Part shown: in pieces, positions 24,550-34,270 of the stretch
How positions within the stretch are numbered: the stretch's first letter is position 1
Layout: each line of letters begins with the position of its first letter
NCBI GenBank assembly: GCA_030424715.1
Contig: JAUHWH010000001.1
Location: 682,001-746,000 of the forward strand
Reading direction: 5' to 3'
DNA length: 64,000 nucleotides
Source of the DNA: Bdellovibrionia bacterium
GTDB taxonomy: Bacteria > Bdellovibrionota > Bdellovibrionia > Bdellovibrionales > JAGQZY01
Translations under genes and position numbers: made by a program
The notes under the pieces: model-generated
Databases searched by the model: none
Seen by the model: the letters and a program-made list of their open reading frames with translations, nothing else
What the model was told of the DNA's origin: nothing

Positions 24550-25855
24550 AACTTTTAATGATTTAGAAAACTTCAAACAGCGAAGACTCATGTTGAATCG
24601 ATTGGCTCCAAACGCTGCATTCATTTTGTTTGCAGGAGAAGAAGGCCATCTAGACACCTTCCGGCCCCAAAGTTCATTCGTTTATTTAACGGGTTTTGAA
24701 GAGCCGAGTGCGGTCGCCGTTGTTCGCACGGGAGAGACGCCCGAGTTTCATTTGTTCGTGCGGCCAAACGACGCGGTTGCGGAGACGTGGGATGGTCACC
24801 GCTGGGGTCTTGAGAAAGCCAAGCAAGAGTTTGGTCCCAACCAGAGTCACTCTATTGATGATCTTGAAACCCAACTGCCTGAGCTTTTGAGAGGCGCTGA
24901 TAAAATCTATTTTGCTTTGGGCGCTCAGGTCGAGGATGACAACATCGTGATCGCGGCACGCGATCGGGCCCAGCAACTGGATCGCCGCTCGGGCCGACCG
25001 AAAGCGGCGATTTGTGATCCTAATGAAGTCCTCGCCGAAATGCGTATGGTGAAAGATGATCTCGAAATTGAGTTGCTACGGGAGTCTTGCGAGCTTTCTG
25101 CAAAAGCACATATCGCTGCGATGAAGGCGAGTCGCCCAGGGCTTAACGAGAAGCAGATTTTGGCGACCCTTCTTTTCCACTTTTACAATGAGAACGCCAG
25201 TCGAGAGGGCTATTGCTCCATCGTTGCTTCCGGTGCCAATGCCTGCACTTTGCACTATCGTGCCAATCGTCGAGACATGAAAGACGGAGATCTTCTTTTG
25301 ATCGATGCGGGTGCAGAAAAAAATTACTTTACCGCGGACATCACAAGAACCTTTCCTGTTAACGGACATTTCACAGAACCTCAAAAGAAACTTTATGAGG
25401 CTGTTTTGGATGTTCAAAAGAGTTTAATTGCCATGGTGAAGCCGGGCTCTTCTTTGCCGGAACTGCACGAAAAATCTTGTGAACTTTTGACGGAGAAAAT
25501 GATTCTCTTAGGACTCTTGAGTGGCAGTGTCGCCGACAATATTGAATCTAAAAAATACCAAAAGTACTATCCTCATGGGATTGGTCACTTTTTGGGGATG
25601 GATGTGCACGACGTTGGGTTTTCTAAAAAGAACGGCAAGCCTCATCCCTTTGTGCCCGGTGTGGTGATTACGGTCGAGCCGGGGCTTTATGTTCCAGAGG
25701 ACGACGACTCGGCGCCGGCGGAACTCAGGGGCCTTGGGGTCCGCATCGAAGACGATGTGCTGATTACCAGTAACGGCTCTGAGGTGCTCACTGCATTAGT
25801 ACCGAAAGAGGTCGCAGAGCTCGAAGCTATTATCGGCCAGTCAGCCTCTACTTAA
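24539..25855 (+). CDS. pepP: Xaa-Pro aminopeptidase (aminopeptidase P)
   Basis: 438 residues. N-terminal creatinase-like domain (about 1-170, with FVYLTGFEEPSAVAVV) and a pita-bread metallopeptidase domain. Dinuclear metal ligands are visible in order: IDAGAEKNYFTADITRTF (two Asp), HGIGHFLGMDVHD (His), TVEPGLYV (Glu) and VRIEDDVLI (Glu). It removes N-terminal residues preceding proline. The 11-base overlap with the patatin-like gene suggests co-translation. The 3' end overlaps the convergent HAD gene by 8 bases. Confidence 0.95.
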   Translation: MLTKTFNDLENFKQRRLMLNRLAPNAAFILFAGEEGHLDTFRPQSSFVYLTGFEEPSAVAVVRTGETPEFHLFVRPNDAVAETWDGHRWGLEKAKQEFGPNQSHSIDDLETQLPELLRGADKIYFALGAQVEDDNIVIAARDRAQQLDRRSGRPKAAICDPNEVLAEMRMVKDDLEIELLRESCELSAKAHIAAMKASRPGLNEKQILATLLFHFYNENASREGYCSIVASGANACTLHYRANRRDMKDGDLLLIDAGAEKNYFTADITRTFPVNGHFTEPQKKLYEAVLDVQKSLIAMVKPGSSLPELHEKSCELLTEKMILLGLLSGSVADNIESKKYQKYYPHGIGHFLGMDVHDVGFSKKNGKPHPFVPGVVITVEPGLYVPEDDDSAPAELRGLGVRIEDDVLITSNGSEVLTALVPKEVAELEAIIGQSAST

Positions 25856-26603
25856 AAAAATGATGGATGGGCCACTGGTGCTCGCGGGCATGGGCAAAGA
25901 GTTTATCCTCTTCCTCAAAAAGGCCATTTTCTTCAGTCTGTGTTTGAACGCAAAGTTTAGCGCCCACTGAGGTTTCGATCAGCGCAATATCACCGAGAGT
26001 ATTACCGGCACAAAAAATGGGGGCAACCCCTTGAGTGCGAGCCAATAGGGCCTCGGCCTTGCCTTGGCGCCAAGTGATGGGGCCAGTTTGTTCTGTTGTT
26101 ACGAGACCAGAGTCGTCAACTCGAGTTTGAATACCCATGACTTTCTCAAAAGGAACCCCAGCCAGAAACCCTGCTGGCTCAACGGCCCACTGGATCGAAG
26201 CCGTGACAATAAATACCTCAATACCTTGTTCTTGTAGCCAAGCAATCATGCGCTTCTGAGATTCGAACACGCGAGCCCCGTTTTTTTCGACACAATCCTT
26301 GGCCCAAGCGCGGACTTGTTCAATGGATTGTCCAGCTGATATCTGCGCCAACCAAAGGTAGGCTTGTCTCGGATCGTCCTTTTTTAGGCTTTCGTAACGT
26401 TCCCAAGGATCAATACCTCTAAGGGTCTCAAGATCACAGTGATCAATCTGATACTGAAAGAACTGCTCCCCCATATCGCTATCCCAAAGCGTACCATCGG
26501 CATCGAAGGCGGCATAGTAAGGACCTGGGTTCGCTTTCATAGCTTCTAGCACCTGATTTTGTAAAGTCTTCACCAACTCGTCGCTAAACTCATTCTTTTC
26601 CAT
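25848..26603 (-). CDS. HAD-superfamily (SerB-like class IB) phosphatase
   Basis: 251 residues with all four HAD motifs: FDADGTLWDSD (nucleophile Asp and general acid), FIVTASIQW (motif II), a Lys after the cap (WRQGKAEALL), and FCAGNTLGDIALIE (motif IV). The helical cap between motifs I and II is of the phosphoserine-phosphatase type. The substrate cannot be assigned; phosphoserine or another small phosphomonoester is plausible. The ATG is at 26603. It is divergent from GNAT-glpD, with repeat element 3 in between, and its 3' end overlaps pepP. Confidence 0.85.
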   Translation of the reverse strand: MEKNEFSDELVKTLQNQVLEAMKANPGPYYAAFDADGTLWDSDMGEQFFQYQIDHCDLETLRGIDPWERYESLKKDDPRQAYLWLAQISAGQSIEQVRAWAKDCVEKNGARVFESQKRMIAWLQEQGIEVFIVTASIQWAVEPAGFLAGVPFEKVMGIQTRVDDSGLVTTEQTGPITWRQGKAEALLARTQGVAPIFCAGNTLGDIALIETSVGAKLCVQTQTEENGLFEEEDKLFAHAREHQWPIHHFFK

Positions 26604-26644
26604 ACCACAAATTTACTGCACGAAGTCCAGTTGAACAACGACTG

Positions 26645-26786
26645 ATTTTTGGCCCTACGAAATTCTAACAAATACAGACCTCGAAAAGCGAGTTCCACAG
26701 CGAGAATTGCCAAAGGCAATTCAACGCGAGGACCTGTCTGAGTTTTTTGAGGTCTGTATTTGTTAGAATTTCGTAGGGCCAAAAAT
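26645..26786. repeat. Long-arm inverted-repeat element 3
   Basis: Left arm 26645-26682 and right arm 26749-26786 are perfect 38-base reverse complements. The 66-base core has a perfect central hairpin GAATTGCC-AAA-GGCAATTC (26704-26722). Its flanks AAGCGAG...AGCG and AGGACCTGTCTG resemble the corresponding blocks of elements 1 and 2 (AAGCGTG...GCG and AGGAGCCTGTG). The arms are unrelated to those of the other copies. Because the flanking genes are divergent, both receive the same outward-facing sequence, which includes a TAGAAT hexamer on each side. The element starts 42 bases upstream of the HAD gene. Confidence 0.87.
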
Positions 26787-26844
26787 TAGCAAGATCAGCT
26801 TGGGGTGGTGGACCTTTTGTGGTGCATGGGGTAGTTTGGTGGGC

Positions 26845-27294
26845 ATGGAAATCAAGTTGTTTTTAGAAGAGCATGTCGATGCCGTTTATGATTACGAGAA
26901 GACGCAATTGCCCATGGATATGGGAGATATTCAAAAAGAGATGGTGTCATGGGACAAGCCTTGGCGCAAGGAGTCTCTTGAGCACTATTCTAAGTTGGGT
27001 TGGAGCTTTATCGCCTTCGAAGGCGATAGGATAGTTGGGTATGTTCTCGGTCAGACCGTTTTGTTTTTTAACAACTGGACTCAGACTCTGTGGATGGAGC
27101 ATTTGTCTTTTCAAAATGAAGAGGTGGGCTTTCAGCTGGCGGATACCATTGTTCGTTGGGCCAAGACGAAGCACTTGCAAAAGGTGATCGTTAATCGTGA
27201 TAGTGATCGTGCGGCCTTTGTGGCCGAGTCTTTTCCGAAGTTTCAAGAGGGTGGTTTCTTTCACCTTTCAACAACCAAACTACACGAGGGCTGA
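26845..27294 (+). CDS. GNAT-like acetyltransferase
   Basis: About 149 residues from the ATG at 26845. The mid region follows the GNAT plan: FIAFEGDRIVGYVLGQ (strand 4), LWMEHLSFQNEEVGFQLADTIVRWA (acetyl-CoA loop and helix, though the canonical Q/R-x-x-G-x-A is weak), then KVIVNRDSDRAAFVAESF. The C-terminus is FFHLSTTKL. The substrate is unknown. Ends two bases before glpD starts, so probably co-transcribed with it. Confidence 0.65.
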   Translation: MEIKLFLEEHVDAVYDYEKTQLPMDMGDIQKEMVSWDKPWRKESLEHYSKLGWSFIAFEGDRIVGYVLGQTVLFFNNWTQTLWMEHLSFQNEEVGFQLADTIVRWAKTKHLQKVIVNRDSDRAAFVAESFPKFQEGGFFHLSTTKLHEG

Positions 27295-27296
27295 TT

Positions 27297-28943
27297 TTGA
27301 CTTTTTCTTTTCGTGACCGAAAAAACAATATTGAGAGGTTTAAAAATGAGGTCTTCGATCTAGTTATAGTGGGTGGCGGGATTACCGGTGCGGGTATCGC
27401 TCGGGATGCGACCTCGCGAGGAATGAAGGTGGCCCTTCTAGAAGCCAATGATTTTGCATCGGGAACAAGCTCTCGCTCGTCCAAGTTGATCCATGGCGGT
27501 GTTCGGTACCTTGAAAATTTTGAATTCCATTTGGTGTTCGAAGCCTTGGCGGAGCGAGCCTTATTATTTAAAATTGCTCCACACTTGGTGCACCCCCTCC
27601 GATTTTTGATTCCGATTTATAAAAACTCGCGGGTTGGGTATTGGAAGATGCTAGCGGGAATGTGGCTTTATGACTTGTTGGCTTTATTTGAAACCCCTCA
27701 GATGCATGAAAGCTTAGACCCCTCTCAGGTGGAGGAGCGTCTACCCAGCCTCAATCACGATGAGCTTGTGGGAGCTATGGAATATTCTGATGCCTACACC
27801 GATGATGACAGACTGGTGATAGAGTCTTTACGAGACGCCGCTCGTCGAGATGCTGTCATGGCGAATTATACCCACGTCGAATCAGCGTCGTGGGATGGTG
27901 ACCGGATCAGTCACTTGCAGGTGTTAGATCATGTCAGTGGCGAAAAGTTCTCTGTGCGAGGACATCAGTTCGTATCGGGAGTGGGGCCCTGGACCGATAT
28001 TTTTGGAAAGTCCGTGGATGTTGGGTGGAAAGACCGGCTGCGACCCACCAAGGGTGTGCATTTGACTTTTTCCCGCGACAGGATTCCTGTTGAAAAAGCT
28101 GTGGTTATGGCCGTGGAATCTCGAATTATTTTTGTTATCCCTCGCCATGAGATGGTGATTGTGGGGACCACCGACACCGACTTTTCCAATGATCCGGCGA
28201 CGGTGCTGACTCAAGTCGATGATGTGCATTACCTACTGGCGGCTCTCAATCAATATTTTCCTGATCTTAAAATTCAGCAGTCTGATATCCTTGCGTCCTA
28301 CAGTGGCGTACGTCCGTTGGTGGATGATGGTTCATCGACTGAGGGAAAGACCAGTCGAGAGCATAGTATTTGGTCCCACGGTGAGAATCTCACGTTCGTT
28401 GCCGGAGGCAAGTACACCACCTATCGCAAGATCTCGGAAGAGGCTGTGGATCATATTTTAAGCAAGCTGCCCTTTGAAGTTGCCATGGCTTTTGGACCGT
28501 CCAACACAAAGGTGCCTCTGAACCCGCAACTTTCCGTAGACCTGTACGACCGTGCCCGGCAATCGGTGGCGCCTTGGTCTGTTCAATACGGTATCGATGA
28601 AAAGGTGGTCCTACAGCTTGTTGAGCGCCACGGTCTTGAGGCTCAAATAATTTTACAGAAAATGGCCGATGATTATGGACTCTATCCCACTGAAGAGGCA
28701 CGCTGGATGGGCGAGGCCTATTTTGCCATAGAGCATGGAATGTGTTTGAGCCTTGTCGATTTTTACTGGCGCCGTTCTCCCTTATTTTTGGCGACCAAGG
28801 ACCACGGCGTTCAGTATCTGAATGTCATTGCAAAAGTTTTTGCCGAGTCGTTGGGTTGGTCTTCAGATGAGCAAGAGCGTCAGAAAGAGGCGTTTCATCA
28901 GCAAATGGCAAAGGAGCTTTCTTGGGATAACCTTCTGGCCTAA
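27297..28943 (+). CDS. glpD: Aerobic glycerol-3-phosphate dehydrogenase
   Basis: 548 residues. FAD-binding motif near the N-terminus (DLVIVGGGITGAGIARDA), then SSRSSKLIHGGVRYL, LRPTKGVHLTF, IVGTTDTDF and TFVAGGKYTTYRKISEEA, all typical of GlpD. It oxidises glycerol-3-phosphate to DHAP at the membrane and passes electrons to quinone. The start is TTG, with CGAGGG eight bases upstream; the preceding gene ends two bases before. No glpF or glpK is present in this window, so regulation by glycerol cannot be inferred. Confidence 0.96.
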   Translation: MTFSFRDRKNNIERFKNEVFDLVIVGGGITGAGIARDATSRGMKVALLEANDFASGTSSRSSKLIHGGVRYLENFEFHLVFEALAERALLFKIAPHLVHPLRFLIPIYKNSRVGYWKMLAGMWLYDLLALFETPQMHESLDPSQVEERLPSLNHDELVGAMEYSDAYTDDDRLVIESLRDAARRDAVMANYTHVESASWDGDRISHLQVLDHVSGEKFSVRGHQFVSGVGPWTDIFGKSVDVGWKDRLRPTKGVHLTFSRDRIPVEKAVVMAVESRIIFVIPRHEMVIVGTTDTDFSNDPATVLTQVDDVHYLLAALNQYFPDLKIQQSDILASYSGVRPLVDDGSSTEGKTSREHSIWSHGENLTFVAGGKYTTYRKISEEAVDHILSKLPFEVAMAFGPSNTKVPLNPQLSVDLYDRARQSVAPWSVQYGIDEKVVLQLVERHGLEAQIILQKMADDYGLYPTEEARWMGEAYFAIEHGMCLSLVDFYWRRSPLFLATKDHGVQYLNVIAKVFAESLGWSSDEQERQKEAFHQQMAKELSWDNLLA

Positions 28944-28945
28944 TC

Positions 28946-29410
28946 CTATTTGGCCAGTCCCTTCAGAGCCTTAATGATTTTGGGAATATTCGCCAGGTTA
29001 TGCTTTTTCAGTTCCGACAAGAACTCCATTCCGCCAACGGAGACGATTTTCAGATAACCTTTGCGAGTGACCTGAAAAATGCTGCTTGGCATTCGAACTT
29101 TGATGTCCCGGCTTAAAATAAGTTTTAAAAACTTAATACCCAGTTGGGCTGGGGTTAGGCCTTTCTCGGCAATCAAGATCGCGATAGCCTCAGGGGAGGC
29201 ATCAAAGATGAAGTCCGGTGCCAAAGCCGGTTTTTCAAGGGCCTGAACATTTTCACCATCATAAAGGACACTGATTTCAGTAGATTGTGCAATACGAATT
29301 CCTATTTCCGCTTTGCTATTGAGGCAGGCGAGGGTCTCTTGACAAGAGGCCTCGGTGGATAGGTAGGTCAGCAGGTCGCTAACAAGTTTTTCTTTTTCCA
29401 TAGAGAGCAT
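28946..29410 (-). CDS. SCP2 sterol-carrier-like protein
   Basis: About 154 residues from the ATG at 29410 (AAGGG upstream), 17 codons inside the ORF-track start. The pattern follows an SCP2-type lipid-binding fold: IGIRIAQSTEISVLYDGE, DFIFDASPEAIAILIAEKG, and DIKVRMPSSIFQVTRKGYLKIVSVGG. A lipid- or acyl-carrying role is the family guess. Convergent with glpD with two bases between the stops. Confidence 0.65.
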   Translation of the reverse strand: MLSMEKEKLVSDLLTYLSTEASCQETLACLNSKAEIGIRIAQSTEISVLYDGENVQALEKPALAPDFIFDASPEAIAILIAEKGLTPAQLGIKFLKLILSRDIKVRMPSSIFQVTRKGYLKIVSVGGMEFLSELKKHNLANIPKIIKALKGLAK

Positions 29411-29500
29411 TGATGAACCCTTTTGGCCCCCCTGACAATAATGCAGCGCACCTGGAATCAAAGAATTCCATCGGCAGCCAAATACACATAACCTCTTGTA

Positions 29501-30598
<1,098 letters not shown>

Positions 30599-30609
30599 GG
30601 CTAGACTGA

Positions 30610-32505
30610 ATGGGGAGTGAATCGAAGCGAAAATCTCTCCGTCGGCTGGTCTTTACCTGGTTCTTTTTCTTTACGCTGGTTCCTCTTCTGGCGTTGGCCT
30701 TTGTGGTTCAAAACCAATATCAAAAGAGCATCAACCGGCAGATTAAGGACCGGCTGACGATCCACGTTCGCGAGCTAGAAAGCCTGTTTTCAAAAGAACG
30801 GTCTCGTCTCGAGCAGTTTCTCACCAAATCCTTGCAAGACAATTCATTGATCTATTATCTGAGCACTCTTGACCCTGCTGCTCTCAAGGCCACGTTGGCC
30901 GACAAAATCTCTCAGTATGACCAAAGCGAAGTTAAAGTCTACACTCACGGTGGGCAGGTGTTCGTCTATTTTAAAGAAGGGTTTCAGACGGTTCACGGTG
31001 AGGCCGACCTGTCGCTGGAGATTCGAGAAGAATTGGAGCAAAAGAACGCTCTACACCGGGTTCTCTTCCAGACGGCTAGCAACGGACAAAACATTTTGAC
31101 CTTATCAATCGTGCGTAAAATTGTTGGAGTGCAAGATCGTACCGTCGGTTACGTCGAAACCATTTTGCCGGTTGGTCCAAAGTATTTGGTTTCCATCACT
31201 GAGGCGATTGGTGCAGACGTGGTGTTTTTTGATGGTAATGGCCGTATTCTTTTGGGTTCCTTACCGACTCTGGACGCCGAGTTGGACCAAAGCACCAACT
31301 TTCTTTCGGGCCAGAACAATTTTTTTGAGTTTAGCGTTTCGGGTGTTCCCTATGCTTTTATGTCGACGGCGATTCGTTGGGGTGAGCTACAGTTTCTCAT
31401 CGGTATGGGCTCTTCGAAAGAGGCTGCCGAGGCCAGCATTCAAAAAGTAAAACTGATGGTGCTTTTAACGTTTTTATGTTTCTTGATCTTTTTGTCGCTG
31501 ATGAGCTTTTACTTTGTACGTGAAGTTATTTCTCCCATTGAGGCTCTGATAAAAGCATCACGAAACTTGAAGGACGCCCGAGAAGCGCCCTACATTCCGA
31601 ATCACAGCAAAACAGAAATCTCCGACTTGGTTGATGCCTTTAATGAGATGAGTGGCCAAATAGTAGCATCCGATCAAAAAATGAAAAACCAGCTCGACCT
31701 TCTTGAGCAAGCCAATAATAAAATTAAGAATACCCAAACTCAATTGGTCCAAACGGCCAAGCTTGCAAGTCTGGGTGAATTGGTGGCCGGGATTGCTCAC
31801 GAGCTGAATAATCCCATTGGCTTTATCTATTCCAACATTGGTCACCTGAAAGAGTATTCCCAAGCCTTGTTTAAAATCATTGATAAAACAATGATCAATA
31901 AAAACGAATTGGACCTTTTGGTTGTTGAAGAAGATTACGCTTACATCAAAAAAGATTTACCAAAACTGATTCAATCCTGCGAAGAAGGGTCGAACCGTGC
32001 CAAAGACATAGTGCTTGGATTGAGAAATTTCTCTCGCGCCGACGAGGAGAAAACACAAGCTTTTGATGTGAACACTGGGTTGGATAGCACTCTAAAGCTA
32101 TTGGCCGGCGAGCTTAAAAACAGAGTTTTGATTCGCAAAGACTACAACGAAGTCCCCAAGATCAATTGTAACATCAACCAGATGAAGCAAGTGTTTATGA
32201 ACGTTCTGAACAATGCCATTCAAGCTATCGAAGACCAAGGGGACGTTTTTGTTCACACCGAATTTTTAAGTGATGAAAAAGTCGTTCGCATTGTAGTCCG
32301 CGACACCGGCGTGGGAATCGAAAAAGACAATGTTGAAAAAATCTTCGACCCTTTCTACACCACAAAATCAGTGGGTCAGGGCACGGGTCTTGGATTGAGT
32401 ATTTCCTACGGAATCGTCAAGTCCCACGGTGGTCTCATTTCCGTTGAAAGTATTCTTGGGGAAGGCACGACATTCACGATCGACTTGCCAATATATAGAG
32501 AATAA
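30610..32505 (+). CDS. Membrane sensor histidine kinase
   Basis: 631 residues. TM1 about 12-36, an extracytoplasmic sensor of about 240 residues (CACHE-like in size: KVYTHGGQVFVYFKEGFQTV, VGYVETILPVG), TM2 about 280-303, HAMP, a coiled segment (about 350-385), then DHp with GELVAGIAHELNNPIGFIYS (phospho-His about 397). The HATPase motifs are NQMKQVFMNVLNNAIQAI, RDTGVGIEKDN, FDPFYTTK and GQGTGLGLSISYGIV. No response regulator is adjacent. It begins 11 bases after mreB and is probably co-transcribed, so it might report envelope state, but the ligand and partner are unknown. Confidence 0.93.
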   Translation: MGSESKRKSLRRLVFTWFFFFTLVPLLALAFVVQNQYQKSINRQIKDRLTIHVRELESLFSKERSRLEQFLTKSLQDNSLIYYLSTLDPAALKATLADKISQYDQSEVKVYTHGGQVFVYFKEGFQTVHGEADLSLEIREELEQKNALHRVLFQTASNGQNILTLSIVRKIVGVQDRTVGYVETILPVGPKYLVSITEAIGADVVFFDGNGRILLGSLPTLDAELDQSTNFLSGQNNFFEFSVSGVPYAFMSTAIRWGELQFLIGMGSSKEAAEASIQKVKLMVLLTFLCFLIFLSLMSFYFVREVISPIEALIKASRNLKDAREAPYIPNHSKTEISDLVDAFNEMSGQIVASDQKMKNQLDLLEQANNKIKNTQTQLVQTAKLASLGELVAGIAHELNNPIGFIYSNIGHLKEYSQALFKIIDKTMINKNELDLLVVEEDYAYIKKDLPKLIQSCEEGSNRAKDIVLGLRNFSRADEEKTQAFDVNTGLDSTLKLLAGELKNRVLIRKDYNEVPKINCNINQMKQVFMNVLNNAIQAIEDQGDVFVHTEFLSDEKVVRIVVRDTGVGIEKDNVEKIFDPFYTTKSVGQGTGLGLSISYGIVKSHGGLISVESILGEGTTFTIDLPIYRE

Positions 32506-32533
32506 ACGGATTTTGTTGGCTTCGGTCGATAGG

Positions 32534-33163
32534 TTATTCTTCGATGATTCGTCGCGCCCAGGCGAAATTGTATTTTCGCCAGCCATCCCAATCTCGCACC
32601 TGTACCCCGCCGGTTGAAGAGTCGATGACTTTTCCGTTCTCAAGATACATCACGACATGAGAAATTTGAGTTCCCTCACGGTTCCACTGAAATAATAAGT
32701 CTCCCATTTTGAACTTGTCGTTGGGCGCCAACATACGACCGGCTTCGAGGGCCTGGACGGCGACATTTGAGCTTATTTTTAGCCCGAGGCCATAGTTATA
32801 AACCCAGGCCGTAAAGTTTGAACAGTCGAGCCCACCCAGGGATGGGATATGACGATGTTTGTAAGAAAGCCCTATGTACTTTTGTGCCACAACCTTCACC
32901 CTATGACGAGCCCACACAACAGAATCCACTTGCGGCGGCAGGTCTGGTTTTGGAAAGCGAATAGCGTGCGGCCCCCATTTGCCCCATTGGGGCTGCCAAT
33001 GAACGAGAGACGATAGTGTTTCAGGTAGCGCATCTCGAAATGAAAAGTCAGCACGCAAAGACTCAGAAAACGCGTTCGTTTCAACCCCAAAAAGTGACGC
33101 ACAGCTGGTGTCAGCAGCAAGGCTATTAGAGCTAGAAAAGAAGATGAAGACAAACACAAGCAC
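32534..33163 (-). CDS. NlpC/P60-type secreted peptidase
   Basis: 209 residues. A short hydrophobic leader (LVFVFIFFSSSNSLAA) implies export. The catalytic domain (about 85-209) has the NlpC/P60 Cys in GGLDCSNFTAWVYN (Cys114) and His in QISHVVMYLENGKVIDSS, with a preceding YIGLSYKHR. Such enzymes cleave gamma-D-Glu-diaminopimelate bonds in peptide stems. The first 80 residues have no known domain. The GTG start follows a stop codon closely and has no strong ribosome site. Convergent with the histidine kinase. Confidence 0.85.
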   Translation of the reverse strand: MLVFVFIFFSSSNSLAADTSCASLFGVETNAFSESLRADFSFRDALPETLSSLVHWQPQWGKWGPHAIRFPKPDLPPQVDSVVWARHRVKVVAQKYIGLSYKHRHIPSLGGLDCSNFTAWVYNYGLGLKISSNVAVQALEAGRMLAPNDKFKMGDLLFQWNREGTQISHVVMYLENGKVIDSSTGGVQVRDWDGWRKYNFAWARRIIEE

Positions 33164-33502
33164 AGTTAACGCTTATACAGGGAAACCCGTTGGAGAGCAT
33201 GCCCGCCAACATTTCTATGAACGATTTACAAAGTCATCTTAGTGAGGGGGAACAGAGCGACGAAGTGGCATTTTAATCAAAAGGGTCTTGAGCGCGCGCA
33301 GCTGGGGCCAAGGAACCAGCTGCCACAGACCTGGCGACTATCCATGCAAGAACGACTGAGCCAACTTCGTTTCGGAGAGTCAAGTGAGTGCAATGGGGCC
33401 ATTGGGGTGGTGGCTGGATATGGCTCTGTGTTCAAGAGGTATCAGTCTGAGACACTTTCGAGTCGATTTTAAGATGAAACATTAATGCGCCGATAGGGAA
33501 GT
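33164..33502. other. Intergenic region with stem-loop; doubtful 76-codon frame
   Basis: About 340 bases between two divergent genes. It has a CAGCTGG/CCAGCTG stem (33299-33322) and GGAG-like runs. The only frame of note (33242-33472, plus strand) has unconvincing composition and no homology I recognise. A small RNA or promoter region is as likely as a gene. GATAGGGA just before 33503 is the ribosome site of the next gene. Confidence 0.3.
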
Positions 33503-34021
33503 GTGAAACAGTATCTAATTCCCATTTTGTTTTTGTCTGGGACTTTATTTTTCTCTTACCTTTTTGTGGTTGGTCCTCCAAGGGGCGAACCCAAAAAAGA
33601 GCCTGCTTTTTCAGTGAAGAAGCAAGGAACCATTCCCTACAATCGCTTGCGAAACTTACAGCAACAAACCCAGGTGAGCATGGATTTAAGGAGACAACAG
33701 GCGGTGCTCAATAAAGTGGGTCGCAAGCCGAATCTTGACCCGGCTCATTCAAAGCGACACCCCATCCATGAGACGGGTTTGGATCGTGATCTAGGTCCTG
33801 CTGCCGACGATCTCGCCAATGAGGGGTCCCGAGAGGCTTTGACGCTTGACCAGCGGATGGATGAATTTCTCGCACGTCGTCAGCAATATCAAGAGATGGA
33901 GCAGGTGAAGCGTGAACAATATGTCGATGCCTTTATCGCCGAGGCTCGCCGTATGGGATTTCGCGTGCGGGTCAACGATGCAATGGAGATCGTTGATGTC
34001 CAAAAGATAGAGAGTCAATAA
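33503..34021 (+). CDS. Membrane-anchored polar protein of unknown function
   Basis: 172 residues. One N-terminal membrane helix (YLIPILFLSGTLFFSYLFVV), then a soluble, charged, helix-rich part (LRRQQAVLNKV, DEFLARRQQYQEMEQVKREQYVDAF) and a short C-terminal strand segment. No catalytic motif. The GTG start has AGGGA eight bases upstream. Family not recognised. Confidence 0.65.
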   Translation: MKQYLIPILFLSGTLFFSYLFVVGPPRGEPKKEPAFSVKKQGTIPYNRLRNLQQQTQVSMDLRRQQAVLNKVGRKPNLDPAHSKRHPIHETGLDRDLGPAADDLANEGSREALTLDQRMDEFLARRQQYQEMEQVKREQYVDAFIAEARRMGFRVRVNDAMEIVDVQKIESQ

Positions 34022-34188
34022 GACCCTCTCGACTTGGCCCTATGGTCAAAATCCTCAAAATCTATGCTCATAGTTGTTGGCTTCTTGACGCACTTTGTTT
34101 TGCCGCAAATAGCCCATGGGTCTTTGCCTCGATTGAGCGTTTCATCAACCGAATGGTTTATTTCAATCATTGAATGAAGCCTCTTATC
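34022..34188. other. Intergenic, no gene seen
   Basis: Non-coding stretch before the lpoB-like promoter; no frame, repeat or RNA structure recognised. Confidence 0.3.
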
Positions 34189-34246
34189 TTGTTCCGAGAT
34201 TGCTCTTAAGTGTATAAGACTCTAGACTACAATGAATAATCTAGAG
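34189..34246 (+). promoter_or_regulatory. Promoter and 5'-leader palindrome of the lpoB-like operon
   Basis: TTGTTC (34189-34194), an 18-base spacer and TATAAG (34213-34218) make a good sigma-70 promoter. Just past the likely start site is an inverted repeat CTCTAGA (34220-34226) / TCTAGAG (34240-34246), able to be an operator or a leader hairpin. GAGGAG precedes the coding start. Confidence 0.55.
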
Positions 34247-34270
34247 ACCTAATATATAGAGGAGTCACAA

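Noticed and set aside
25848-26603. HAD gene as MupP, the MurNAc-6-P phosphatase of the recycling shunt
   Set aside because: The cap resembles SerB-type phosphatases and the gene is 18 kb from the recycling operon; nothing in the sequence supports MupP.
9008-26786. The inverted repeats as integron attC sites or simple terminators
   Set aside because: They have no attC core sites or integrase nearby and perfect locus-specific arms. Their size and conserved core exceed what a terminator needs, although termination may be a side effect.
33242-33472. 76-codon frame in the intergenic gap
   Set aside because: No recognisable domain and atypical composition; kept only as part of an intergenic entry.
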